From contig PJAB01001958.1 of assembly GCA_002887195.1 (NCBI GenBank), positions 1-11,252 of the forward strand: a stretch of 11,252 nt of DNA. Direction: 5' to 3'. A program made the position numbers and the translations under genes. The DNA comes from Chrysochromulina parva. Its lineage: Eukaryota; Haptophyta; Prymnesiales; Chrysochromulinaceae. Positions 9,001-11,252 of this stretch are shown here, piece by piece. Position 1 is the first letter of the stretch, and the number at the start of each line of letters is the position of its first letter. Below the pieces are notes generated by a model. That model saw only the letters and a list, made by a program, of their open reading frames with translations, was not told where the DNA came from and did not search any database.

Positions 9001-10406
9001 AAGGCATGCGAGTCGGGTGCCAGGTACTCGAGCTTGCTGGCGTCGACGTACGCCGCGCGAGCAAGCGCGAGCTGGCCAATAGCTTTGGCACGCTCCCGGG
9101 CTGGCCGCGAGCGCCAAGGCCCTTGGTGATCGTGACGGCGCTTGTGGCGACCTGCACCACCAGATCTCCTTCCTGCAGATCCGCTTCGAATCCGAATTCG
9201 CCGGCAGCTGTGGTGCCGAGGTCGCCAGGGGCTCGAGCCTCCACATCCGACACGGCAGCTGAGCAAGCAGTGAGCGCGATGGCCGAGGCGACACCGCCGT
9301 CATCGCCCCCAGCGCTTGGCCACCAACCCTCACCAGGCCTCCGCCTTCGCCTGACGAAGCAGAGCTCGTCGTTTGAGCGCAAGCCGCGCCCAGGCCTTAG
9401 CGCTGAGGTCGCGATGCAGTTACCGCCCTCGATGATAGAGGCGGCGGCAGCGGAGCCGGCGGCAGCGAAGCCGGCGGCAGCGGAGATGGCGGTCGTGGAG
9501 GCGACGGCACCGGTTTCGCCGGGGGTTTCACCTGCCACGCAGACGGCGGCTCCCATGCTCATCCCGGCCGCAGGGGCGCTGCATCTGCCCTCGAGCCCGG
9601 GTATCAATAAGGTACGTGCGCGCCTTGCCAGCATACCCATGGGCATGCCGCCCGGTCACGAGCCTGTGCACGGCGTACCGCCTCCGCGATCGCCTCCGAG
9701 ATCGCCTCCGAGATCGCCTCCGCGAAAGCCCTCGCTGCGCTCGGACTCGTCCCCCCAGTTAACGTCCCCCCGGGAGGCGGCCGCGAGGGAGGCGGCCGTG
9801 AGGGGCGACCTCGCTTTCTTGGCCTTTATGACTGATCCGAAAGCCGAGGCCGCAGAAAAGGGAGCAGCCGAGCGTCTTCCTTCAGATGCCTCTACTTCTA
9901 CCGGCTCCCTGGAGCTGAGGAGCACGGACCCGCCAACTCCAGCATTGCTGGCACTACCACGTACTCCGATTGGAGTGGACCTCCTTGTGCAGCAATGGTC
10001 CCCACCAGTACCCGATACCCCCGAGCGACCCGTGCCCGACAAGCCCGAACCACCCTCACAGAGACTCCGAGCAACGGCATCCCAGTCCGCATCGTCCCTT
10101 CCGCGCGCCATAGTTCGCCGAGTTGTCACGACGAATGGCGTCCCCGATGATGCTGCCTTGGGCGCGCTCCCCCGGGTAACGTCCTCAGAGCAGCGAGCTC
10201 TTGCACTGGCTCCTGCACCGGCTCCTCGGGAACCGTCTCCGGTGCCCGCAAGCCCGTCATCATCCGCTGCTAGGCCGCGTATCGTCAATCAGGAGCGGGC
10301 CAACGAGCTTGCAGCGGCCCTGGCAGCTGCTCCTGCTGGCCCACGTGGCCGGTCCCCTCGACCCGGGTCGCGCCCTTTGAGCCCCCCGCCGGGGACTGAG
10401 CTCTGA
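3..10406 (+). CDS. Giant modular coiled-coil/PDZ scaffold protein, 5' partial
   Basis: The frame is open from the first complete codon to a TGA at 10404-10406, giving 3467 visible residues. The first in-frame alternative start is a GTG at 114, but coiled-coil sequence (RELDRLLRE, then [11 protein letters not shown]) runs through it from the left edge, so the real start is upstream. Order of parts: heptad coiled coil to about 1300 with one Ala/Pro linker (about 165-280); acidic linker and second coiled coil (about 1500-2440); Trp-rich helix; S/T-P disordered segment; SEA-like domain; AEP and acidic repeats; tandem-repeat linkers; two basic Trp/Leu helices; Glu/Ala/Lys helix; Pro-Ala spacer; PDZ domain; basic Pro-rich tail. 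I see no catalytic domain and no membrane segment. I infer a cytoskeletal, centrosomal/basal-body or cortical scaffold. Long antisense frames exist, but recognisable domains occur only on this strand. No intron is required, although splice-like sites exist near 9126, 9178, 9612 and 9758. Confidence 0.88.
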   Translation, partial: RELDRLLRERADERGTAADQRAALECAQAEAAAQLEEVTKLEAQLRAKLAARAVGAPSAAPATAPAAAPAAPLAEAAPTSEAAPEGLVAPGGAALEERIERITRTHASALEERLRRADAEESRLLAKLHGGDAADEGSAEERRVLVEEASRATAVARRSHEQLVLSKQELAAALKALEAERDASRALREELLTLRAQAANEAELQVGVGHAKQQLMAKLAELRQIEPEMASEHVRQLAEAEDAAAEAEAELNAKLAAAASHLASVSEAQPRAQELVAAATEELATLRASHASLSGEHATLRTAHEELAILHDELSSKHQAQIAKYTSLATKFTALVLAHESLQEENGALVAQQGALASDRSARRDEAEAAERRVERRVETERLRDLGSDPISLAEIQFELQARAQLEERVQRAEERAMVAEARAEAAAKTARTLGGTVPQMDASTDPQPSEVQHQDAATEPARVLLRDVATGTTLAAVPMPAAEAVPLGGVPLGGEGLPASEDAWRERLAQQQEEIARLDAAIGAAASGSMADASLLDAVPKRSHEESSPAEEAQEALAEAVAEAVAYEEAGVEADLEADPEADPGADLAQSEADAETERALELELERLVEERLSEKLIEHTMERHAAQLREAALEEQVQTLQDDLEKVREQLRRAERARRDADEQLEAARPSSSGAGVTDEKREAARVGQAAEPPTEAIDAAVLLAEREQGASLRSELDRMRLALAGARRQEAALRAQLEVHEHAAAERAATEATLERVRGPKPPPPKLTEGMAALTRQVEAAAEREKKLEAEVARLTSQQMRKPAAKLDLAERKAAFLLRRGQALVGTMLVRALERAQIYHLWQLWVRFALRAPAPAPAVKLASWLAADSADAVQSPAGGAQADAALGDDEAAALADKVRADAAARALAREQKRARAAVERAGQSEMARQAAKLAGQAVHESPAKAPGEPTTPDTTPGQAEADRRAAITSRYMQAVAASSTSVTSPDLARSRPITSPDANVTSPMSPERRDGDERPRLGASRSSPAIASRYMQAVADSSAVATLAKPENPRSSPTRSVAIHAARVAIVAAEPVEATKSVRTPKQGYTPPAAVNSAKVAELREQRLSEVAMLRQQRLADEAARVAKAAAEEAAAKAEAWEARAAAKAPAPSATQPAPLPAQPGQPSEAPSLVPVNAAAQPESPVAELTATVKAGTLRLKLEGQLGKFSPQAEETVLARLAAHGGVHPSQLVVLSRRAGSVILEVAVMHSADEPLSAASFLRAVQAASTEELSKAIGVPVLTVHCEFESTEPQSPIVLNEAAEPAELAEPAEPAEPAEPAEPAKPAELAEPAERAEPAEPAELAEPAELAEPAELAEPAEPAELAEPAAPAEPAAPAEPAEPAEPAEPATEAKAEEADEADEADEADVEEAEEADEADVEDEEEAEEPADAKVAEPPPPSPMPSSPLPFLFDAAIQFSQRFFGAGEKATAPAATVDSVAEVPRAYKLPPKAKKAPKVEAPAAAAPSADVPSADAPSAETAELVADAAALRAEVEADAAGAFHSALDVSTRPSPVGTGASPQPTPLPAFRAAVAAAVTEAVATSDHASRGTSPTPTPTPAFRAAVAAAVAEAVTTMQAEAAASIAKLEARLVDAEAEAKRAREAEAAALARLATSTATLQPSTPERAPPDQSLLGAAIDEAPPATPLEAIDEAPPDQSLLGAAIDEAPPATPLEAIDEAPPATPLEAIDEAPPATPLEATRPFETSASAIATVPNMTPVGAAAAASSAAEAAKALASALHSPTKPPAPEAGATSMLAAGALQAPSARWGPSGPPSVGQADRRMHRPRVPKDKKREMAYPSIALPGIAVPGPSVPSAPPSARAPAASTSTAPSALPSAPAYAVNYDEAAVHAPAYAVNYDEAAVHAPAYAVNYDEAAVHAPAYAVNYDEAAGDTVTNSSDDFIVGADADDDEVGRTAAARPSRLGDGAAENAPAPSSRANAIARASEEALATASAPELRRLVRSGEEALATALAAAEAEHTHVMLDERRLTSGLLAEQARLTAALRDETNRLKAKEYVARQQVREADAARVAAAHAARRVLIRSLGSYSRRPSLLWVWSMLRANVNERRQARDRTAHERHTRTEAFSRAQLLASSALPRAARRTSRLFVLLVLKTNVRQRRAERCEKPRHFAADTLAKAEEEKRQAAALHAAAVRRSTLLERQQLQAMSEQAEARKAAEAARTEALKAAEAAEALRVAEAARAEALRVDAARRRAQAEAEAKAKAAEEAAAVEKAAAEAAAAVAAAAEKAAVEKAVAEAAAAEKAAAEKAAAEAAAAVAAAAEKAAVEKAAAEAAAEAAAAEKAAAEKAAAEAAAAVAAAAEKAAVEKAAAEAAAAEKAAADKAAAENAAAEKAAAERAAMEAAAKAAAEMAAAEKAAAEKATVEKAAAEAAAKEAAAKAAAAEKAAAESAAAAEAAAAEAAAEAASVEKAAAEMAAVEAAAAEKAAAEAKAAQEAAAEKAAAEKAAAEKAAAEKAAAEAAAKAAAESAAAEMAAAEAVAAEKVAAEKAEAEKAAAKAAAEAAAAEAAAAEAAAAEAAATEAAEAKAKAKAEKAKAKAEAEAKLYTPPAAVNSAKVAELREQRLSEVAMLRQQRLADEAARVAKAAAEEEAAAEEARRVEEVRRTAEAEAPSAEWTNKAASFLKEMEEEERASQERLYRLREESEAELEAAARAATAAEDAGWVPDDEALSRGGTPAPAGSPEPEPPSTDRYEESRSGSLAAEPSADKSPDTPELEPPTIFSEMDSEIDHFVGIESGAPTEDGTVPEDALAAATAELEAAKKDAAAKRGRVAALAAAAAAELEAARAEAAAKIAALVAARTAMLEEADPASPSAVLEEANPELVAAAPVAAAPVAAAPVAAVPFAAAPVAAVPFAAAPVAAAPVAAAPVAAAPIAAAPVAAAPIAAAPIVAAAAAGAGAAGPSVPPTRFEFGPGPLGLGLSDAAGGGVFIAEVHAGGAAERQGMRVGCQVLELAGVDVRRASKRELANSFGTLPGWPRAPRPLVIVTALVATCTTRSPSCRSASNPNSPAAVVPRSPGARASTSDTAAEQAVSAMAEATPPSSPPALGHQPSPGLRLRLTKQSSSFERKPRPGLSAEVAMQLPPSMIEAAAAEPAAAKPAAAEMAVVEATAPVSPGVSPATQTAAPMLIPAAGALHLPSSPGINKVRARLASIPMGMPPGHEPVHGVPPPRSPPRSPPRSPPRKPSLRSDSSPQLTSPREAAAREAAVRGDLAFLAFMTDPKAEAAEKGAAERLPSDASTSTGSLELRSTDPPTPALLALPRTPIGVDLLVQQWSPPVPDTPERPVPDKPEPPSQRLRATASQSASSLPRAIVRRVVTTNGVPDDAALGALPRVTSSEQRALALAPAPAPREPSPVPASPSSSAARPRIVNQERANELAAALAAAPAGPRGRSPRPGSRPLSPPPGTEL
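285..1300 (+). other. N-terminal long coiled coil of the giant protein
   Basis: Continuous Leu/Ala heptads rich in Glu, Arg and Lys, with few Pro or Gly, predict an extended parallel coiled coil of roughly 340 residues, similar in style to golgin, CEP or myosin-tail rods. The same pattern is visible from 3 to about 160, before an Ala/Pro linker. It ends where the sequence turns into a Pro/Thr/Asp linker at about 1310. The partner and oligomer state cannot be read from the sequence. Confidence 0.8.
843..1073 (+). repeat. Eleven-heptad stretch with His/aromatic at one core position
   Basis: Eleven consecutive heptads follow the pattern x-x-[H/Y/F]-x-x-L-x. The third position reads Leu, His x5, Tyr, Phe, His, Asn, Gln. 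The sixth position is Leu in all but one heptad (Gln in the sixth). Spacing of 3 and 4 places these at the two core positions of a coiled coil. Histidine codons lie at 870, 891, 912, 933, 954 and 1017. A histidine ladder inside a coiled-coil core is unusual and could make stability depend on pH or metal; that consequence is inference. Confidence 0.8.
1500..2440 (+). other. Second coiled-coil region with acidic EADP-type linker
   Basis: Two helical stretches flank an acidic Ala/Glu/Asp linker, which includes a short imperfect 15-nt repeat around 1718-1770 encoding [15 protein letters not shown]. The main helix (about 1800-2010) has strong heptads with [13 protein letters not shown] followed by [20 protein letters not shown] Ser/Gly break precedes more helix, and a Pro run (KPPPPK, about 2290-2315) interrupts it again. 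This is structural rod sequence; no specific family is recognised. Confidence 0.7.
2448..2568 (+). other. Trp-rich helical motif, possibly Sfi1-like (copy 1)
   Basis: After the coiled coil, the protein changes to a hydrophobic, basic helix containing [19 protein letters not shown], then [12 protein letters not shown], and stops at an Ala/Pro linker. Leu and Trp spacing with Arg-rich ends resembles the centrin-binding helices of Sfi1-type proteins, and resembles the two motifs at 6221-6495 in this same protein. No membrane segment is likely because of the Arg, Glu and Gln content. The assignment to Sfi1-like helices is tentative. Confidence 0.35.
2907..3125 (+). repeat. Two dispersed SRYMQAVA motifs in an S/T-P-rich segment
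   Basis: Copies at 2907-2948 and 3084-3125 encode [14 protein letters not shown] and [14 protein letters not shown], 59 residues apart. Of 14 codons, six differ synonymously and two change the amino acid, so the peptide is kept while the DNA has drifted. The stretch between them is disordered, with several TSP/SPD/SPE sites that proline-directed kinases could use. This looks like a repeated short binding motif with an unknown partner. Confidence 0.75.
3263..3399 (+). repeat. Duplicated 137-bp cassette, copy 1
   Basis: This block matches 7808-7944 at 136 of 137 bases, in the same reading frame and 4545 bp apart. The sole difference (T at 3362, C at 7907) is synonymous (GAT/GAC, Asp). It encodes about 45 residues starting [11 protein letters not shown] and continuing into two 11-residue helical repeats, [11 protein letters not shown] and [11 protein letters not shown]. 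Near-identity of synonymous sites means a recent copying event or gene conversion. Confidence 0.95.
3573..3870 (+). other. Small globular alpha/beta domain, SEA-like
   Basis: About 98 residues stand out as ordered between two disordered regions. The predicted order is strand (TLRLKLEG), helix ([14 protein letters not shown]), strand (QLVVLSRR), strand (GSVILEVAV), helix ([11 protein letters not shown]), strand (PVLTVHCEF), a ferredoxin-like layout shared with SEA domains. GSVIL at 3717-3731 sits between strands 2 and 3, where autoproteolytic SEA domains carry GSVVV. Similar domains are common in large algal and oomycete proteins, from general knowledge. Whether it cleaves is unknown, and it could be an unrelated ferredoxin-like fold. 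Confidence 0.45.
3906..4169 (+). repeat. AEP/AEL 9-nt tandem repeat
   Basis: About 29 imperfect copies of a 9-nt unit (gcagagcca, with cta, cct or gcg variants in the third codon) encode (Ala-Glu-Pro/Leu)n. Leu-containing units are interspersed with Pro units in a semi-regular way, and variants with cctgca cluster in the 3' half, showing local expansion of sub-blocks. The protein should form an extended, charged linker. The tract is likely to vary in length between strains. Confidence 0.92.
4182..4283 (+). repeat. Acidic EAD/EEA tract
   Basis: About 34 residues composed almost only of Glu, Asp, Ala and a few Val, built on a 9-nt gaggcagat-type unit. It directly follows the AEP tract and gives a strongly negative patch, in contrast to the basic C-terminal tail of the same protein. 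An electrostatic contact between the two is possible but is inference. Confidence 0.85.
4512..4559 (+). repeat. PSAD(V/A) 15-nt repeat, three copies
   Basis: Three successive 15-nt units encode [10 protein letters not shown] and PSAET with third-position variation. This is a short disordered linker element. Confidence 0.8.
4698..4838 (+). repeat. Direct repeat encoding [11 protein letters not shown](T/A)EAV
   Basis: The 45-nt blocks at 4698-4742 and 4794-4838 match at 44 of 45 bases; the difference changes Thr to Ala. The 96-nt offset preserves frame. Each copy is a short Ala-rich helix preceded by a Pro-Thr run (QPTPLP, TPTPTP). The duplication is recent. Confidence 0.9.
4999..5216 (+). repeat. 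Nested tandem repeat of two unit types (IDEAPP region)
   Basis: Two nearly invariant units are interleaved: a 42-nt unit encoding [14 protein letters not shown] and a 36-nt unit encoding [12 protein letters not shown]. They share a 3' part, attgacgaagcg. The order is long, short, long, short, short, short (the last trailing off). Bases are essentially identical between copies, so the array was built recently by unequal exchange or slippage. The peptide is a disordered acidic linker. Confidence 0.93.
5634..5801 (+). repeat. Four copies of a 42-nt unit encoding [14 protein letters not shown]
   Basis: Units begin at 5634, 5676, 5718 and 5760; the first three are identical and the fourth diverges after the Glu-Ala codons. 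Each 14-residue unit carries two Tyr, one Asn, one Asp and one Glu, which is unusual inside an otherwise Ala/Pro/Ser-rich protein. Tyr next to acidic residues could be a phosphorylation or binding site; this is inference. A conserved 14-residue motif in exact tandem suggests a multivalent array. Confidence 0.95.
6221..6495 (+). other. Pair of basic Trp/Leu helical motifs, possibly Sfi1-like (copies 2 and 3)
   Basis: Two stretches align with each other. The first (about 6232-6321) runs VLIRSL to [17 protein letters not shown]. The second (about 6388-6480) runs LLASSAL to [17 protein letters not shown]. The shared pattern is L..S......R..S.L......L..NV..RR. Both resemble the Trp helix at 2448-2568. 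They sit at the junction of a coiled coil and the Glu/Ala/Lys helix. Centrin- or calmodulin-binding helices are a plausible role; no strict IQ consensus is present. Confidence 0.45.
6762..7805 (+). repeat. Long Glu/Ala/Lys repeat helix
   Basis: 348 residues consist almost only of Ala, Glu and Lys with some Val, Met and Arg, in phrases such as [15 protein letters not shown]. No Pro or Gly occurs, so it should form one very long helix, either a single alpha-helix stabilised by E-K pairs or a weak coiled coil. A higher-order unit (gcagaggcggcggcggctgt onward) recurs at 6825, 6930 and 7047, spaced 105 and 117 nt. A fully extended helix of this size would be about 50 nm long at 0.15 nm per residue. 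The DNA is a GGC/GAG-rich, slippage-prone tract. Confidence 0.9.
7808..7944 (+). repeat. Duplicated 137-bp cassette, copy 2
   Basis: Second copy of the block at 3263-3399, with one synonymous difference. It follows directly after the Glu/Ala/Lys helix and runs into further charged helix ([17 protein letters not shown]). Both copies begin exactly at a GTACAC sequence and end within GAGGAGG. The flanking sequences differ, so this is an inserted or converted module and not part of a longer duplication. Confidence 0.95.
7945..8200 (+). other. Charged coiled coil with [16 protein letters not shown]
   Basis: After cassette copy 2, the helix continues with [15 protein letters not shown], then a Trp-containing segment (about 8022-8110, [26 protein letters not shown]) with clear heptads, ending at GWVPDDE. 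It is richer in aromatic residues than the neighbouring Ala repeats, so it may be a genuine interaction site. It is followed by a disordered acidic segment with two PEP/LEPP phrases (about 8220-8340). Confidence 0.6.
8430..8606 (+). other. Short Ala/Glu/Lys coiled coil before the Pro-Ala spacer
   Basis: Helix with heptads [17 protein letters not shown] and [18 protein letters not shown], two similar blocks about 26 residues apart. It ends at two short repeats, [12 protein letters not shown] and LEEANPEL, that lead into the Pro-Ala repeat. Confidence 0.6.
8646..8862 (+). repeat. PVAAA pentapeptide repeat, about 13 units
   Basis: A 15-nt unit (cccgtcgccgcagcg) is repeated with variants giving [21 protein letters not shown] 30-nt higher-order pair, [10 protein letters not shown], occurs twice. 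Pro-Ala sequence of this kind forms a stiff, extended but mobile linker, as in lipoyl-domain linkers of pyruvate dehydrogenase E2. It places the PDZ domain on a tether directly behind the long helix. Confidence 0.93.
8895..9143 (+). other. PDZ domain
   Basis: About 80 residues match the PDZ pattern: a carboxylate-binding loop with GPLGLGL, a strand [13 protein letters not shown], the [18 protein letters not shown] turn and strands (usual form A...G..vGD.vl.vnG, here Cys replaces the usual Asp), a helix [11 protein letters not shown], and a last strand [12 protein letters not shown] domains bind C-terminal or internal peptide tails, so this part probably anchors the scaffold to a partner. The Cys in place of Asp and the loop variant GLGL are worth noting, but both are tolerated in the family. 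The last strand could also be formed by an alternative splice (see findings). Confidence 0.75.
9144..10403 (+). other. Disordered basic Ser/Pro-rich C-terminal tail
   Basis: Rich in Ser, Pro, Ala and Arg, with many S-P and T-P sites and no predicted fold. It contains an SPPR repeat (9681-9725), a short helix [13 protein letters not shown] (about 9798-9840) that is the only hydrophobic patch and may be a linear binding motif, and a final [13 protein letters not shown] segment. Basic Ser/Pro-rich tails often bind microtubules or SH3-type domains; this is inference. Confidence 0.6.
9681..9725 (+). repeat. SPPR 12-nt repeat
   Basis: Four copies of a 12-nt unit (tcgcctccgaga type) encode [15 protein letters not shown]. 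This gives PxxP-type and S-P-basic sites that cyclin-dependent or MAP kinases and SH3 domains can recognise in other systems. Any use here is unproven. Confidence 0.9.
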
Positions 10407-10639
10407 TCGGCGTGCAGCCTGCACGACCCCAGAGCGAACACAGCAGCGATGGCGTTCGAAGCTATAGCGTACTAGGAGAGTATACATGTAGCAAACTGTA
10501 CTCTGCTCAAGACAACGTTTTCACATTCACCAGTTGGTTTCACCTTTCACGACTCATCCACGCCGGACCAACGGCCCGGCAGAACCTGGCCGTCGTCGGC
10601 AGGTCAGCGACTCTGCAGGACACCCAGCGAGCCTGCAGA
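10407..10639 (+). promoter_or_regulatory. Intergenic region and probable promoter/5' leader of the small membrane-protein gene
   Basis: The base composition drops in GC relative to the giant gene. Palindromes ttcgaa (10455-10460), gctatagc (10461-10468) and tacatgta (10483-10490) lie close together, with TATA-like sequence at 10463-10467 and 10481-10487. No in-frame ATG for the downstream protein occurs before 10640. The frame happens to stay open back to 10412, but only from a GTG, so I treat it as non-coding. A pyrimidine-rich run (10530-10560) and CTGCAG sites at 10612-10617 and 10633-10638 would also fit a leader intron ending just before the ATG. Confidence 0.4.
10449..10475 (+). other. 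Minute upstream ORF (8 residues)
   Basis: ATG at 10449 reads MAFEAIAY and stops at TAG (10473-10475). A second ATG at 10486 is followed at once by TAG (10489-10491), a start-stop element. If the transcript begins upstream of them, both could lower translation of the 114-residue protein. If the TATA-like site at 10481 is the real promoter, they are not transcribed. Confidence 0.3.
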
Positions 10640-10984
10640 ATGCCCGAGGAGCTGCGGGATGATCTTTCAATCGACGAGGAGGAAATGCAGGACCTGCAGG
10701 CATCAAGAACCTCCTCGTCGCGCCTCGTTGGTCCTCGTAAGAGTATGCTGCGCAACAAGCGGTATCAGCAATTTGGGAGTTTGCAATCGCGATGGGACCT
10801 CATGCGCGAGGACGTGTACTTTGTTGTTGTGCCACTGGCTGTGCTCGCACTGTGCGGGATCGGCGTGATCATCTTCAACCTGACGCGGTTCAGCCTAGTG
10901 GAGCCTTGCGACGAGAATCGGCCGATGGCCAAGCACTTTTACTGCTACGATGAGAAGAAGCCTGAGCCCGGCGTGCGTCGATAA
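10640..10984 (+). CDS. Small single-pass membrane protein, unknown function
   Basis: 114 residues from ATG at 10640 (A at -3, favourable context) to TAA at 10982-10984. Residues 1-25 are acidic and Ser-rich (DDLSIDEEEMQD), 28-45 basic (RKSMLRNKRY), and 59-81 a clear membrane segment (VYFVVVPLAVLALCGIGVII). The tail has two Cys (residues 90 and 102) and ends in Lys, Pro and Arg. Basic residues before the membrane segment favour an inside N-terminus and an outside or lumenal tail, where the two Cys could pair. I do not recognise the family; it might be a small subunit of an organellar or endomembrane complex. GTAAGAGT at 10737 resembles a splice donor but the frame continues sensibly through it. 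Codon use is less extremely GC-rich than in the giant gene. Confidence 0.65.
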   Translation: MPEELRDDLSIDEEEMQDLQASRTSSSRLVGPRKSMLRNKRYQQFGSLQSRWDLMREDVYFVVVPLAVLALCGIGVIIFNLTRFSLVEPCDENRPMAKHFYCYDEKKPEPGVRR

Positions 10985-11037
10985 AGGTAGCCGGCGTGAT
11001 TATGCCGCGCATGTGGTGGATGTCTCACCGACACGCA

Positions 11038-11051
11038 CTCTCTCTCTCTCT
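11038..11051. repeat. (CT)7 microsatellite
   Basis: Fourteen bases of perfect CT dinucleotide repeat about 55 bp after the stop codon of the small gene. It is a likely length-variable site. Confidence 0.9.
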
Positions 11052-11236
11052 ATGTGTACAGCTGTGTAGTTTGCGGCCGCGAGGGCCGAGGGCCCCGTCC
11101 GCGTCCTGCTTAGAAACTCAGTTAAAACTGTTAGGGGCGCGTCCACCGTCGCTCGGCGGAGGTCGCGCTCGTCTCAGCGCGGATGCGGGGGCCCTGGTAA
11201 GGGGGGCGTGAGTCTCCCCCCCCGGGGGTGGCGGGC

Positions 11237-11252
11237 GCGAGATGGATCTCGC
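11237..11252. repeat. Perfect inverted repeat at window end
   Basis: gcgagat-gg-atctcgc: two perfect 7-bp arms with a 2-bp centre, ending exactly at the window edge. The extent may be larger outside the window. Role unknown. Confidence 0.6.

Larger units (their letters stand above)
10985..11252. other. 3' flank without an evident gene
   Basis: The start (10985-11060) is probably 3' UTR of the small gene: a weak hairpin around 10993-11008 (cggcgtgattatgccg), then the CT microsatellite. No AATAAA is present. The rest is GC-rich with C and G runs (11214-11229), an AT-richer island (11109-11133, with cagttaaaactg), and an ATG at 11183 followed by five codons and a donor-like ctg|gtaagg at 11197, which could be the first exon of a gene running off the window. 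Evidence for that is weak. Confidence 0.35.

Noticed and set aside
9149..9262. Independent small gene in the second frame ([16 protein letters not shown] to TGA at 9260)
   Set aside because: No start codon and too short on its own. Kept only as a possible alternative exon.
10412..10639. Coding extension of the small membrane protein from GTG at 10412
   Set aside because: There is no ATG, composition is unlike coding sequence nearby, and palindromes and short upstream frames fit a leader better. A spliced extension cannot be excluded.
10996..11211. 71-codon frame after the small gene
   Set aside because: Starts from a non-ATG codon, crosses the CT microsatellite and has no protein-like features.

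Overview
The window looks like part of a GC-rich eukaryotic genome, most plausibly a single-celled alga or other protist. The evidence is a very long intron-free reading frame with alanine-rich, repeat-laden protein, eukaryote-style scaffold domains (PDZ, long coiled coils), a start codon in an A-at-minus-3 context for the second gene, no Shine-Dalgarno or operon-like packing, and a CT microsatellite downstream. A haptophyte-like alga is a guess from composition and domain style only; no diagnostic marker gene is present.

Region 3-10406 (+) is one open reading frame that is already open at the left edge, so the true start lies upstream. The visible part is 3467 codons. It encodes a giant modular scaffold: a long N-terminal coiled coil with an unusual histidine-lined stretch (843-1073); a Trp-rich helix (2448-2568); a disordered S/T-P segment with two RYMQAVA motifs; cassette copy 1 of a 137-bp duplication; a small beta-alpha-beta-beta-alpha-beta (SEA-like) domain (3573-3870); AEP repeats and an acidic tract; several tandem-repeat linkers (4698-5801); two further Trp/Leu helices with NV..RR ends (6221-6495); a Glu/Ala/Lys helix of about 350 residues; cassette copy 2; a Pro-Ala spacer; a PDZ domain (8895-9143); and a disordered, basic, proline-rich tail with SPPR repeats.

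Region 10407-10639 is a lower-GC intergenic stretch holding TATA-like palindromes and two minute upstream reading frames. Region 10640-10984 (+) encodes an unrecognised 114-residue protein with one membrane segment. Region 10985-11252 is non-coding as far as I can see, with a (CT)7 microsatellite, G/C runs and a terminal inverted repeat.

The two genes lie in the same direction about 230 bp apart. Nothing in the sequence ties their functions together. No RNA gene, CRISPR array, transposase or phage gene was found. The interesting content is the architecture and internal repeat history of the giant scaffold, not a multi-gene system.
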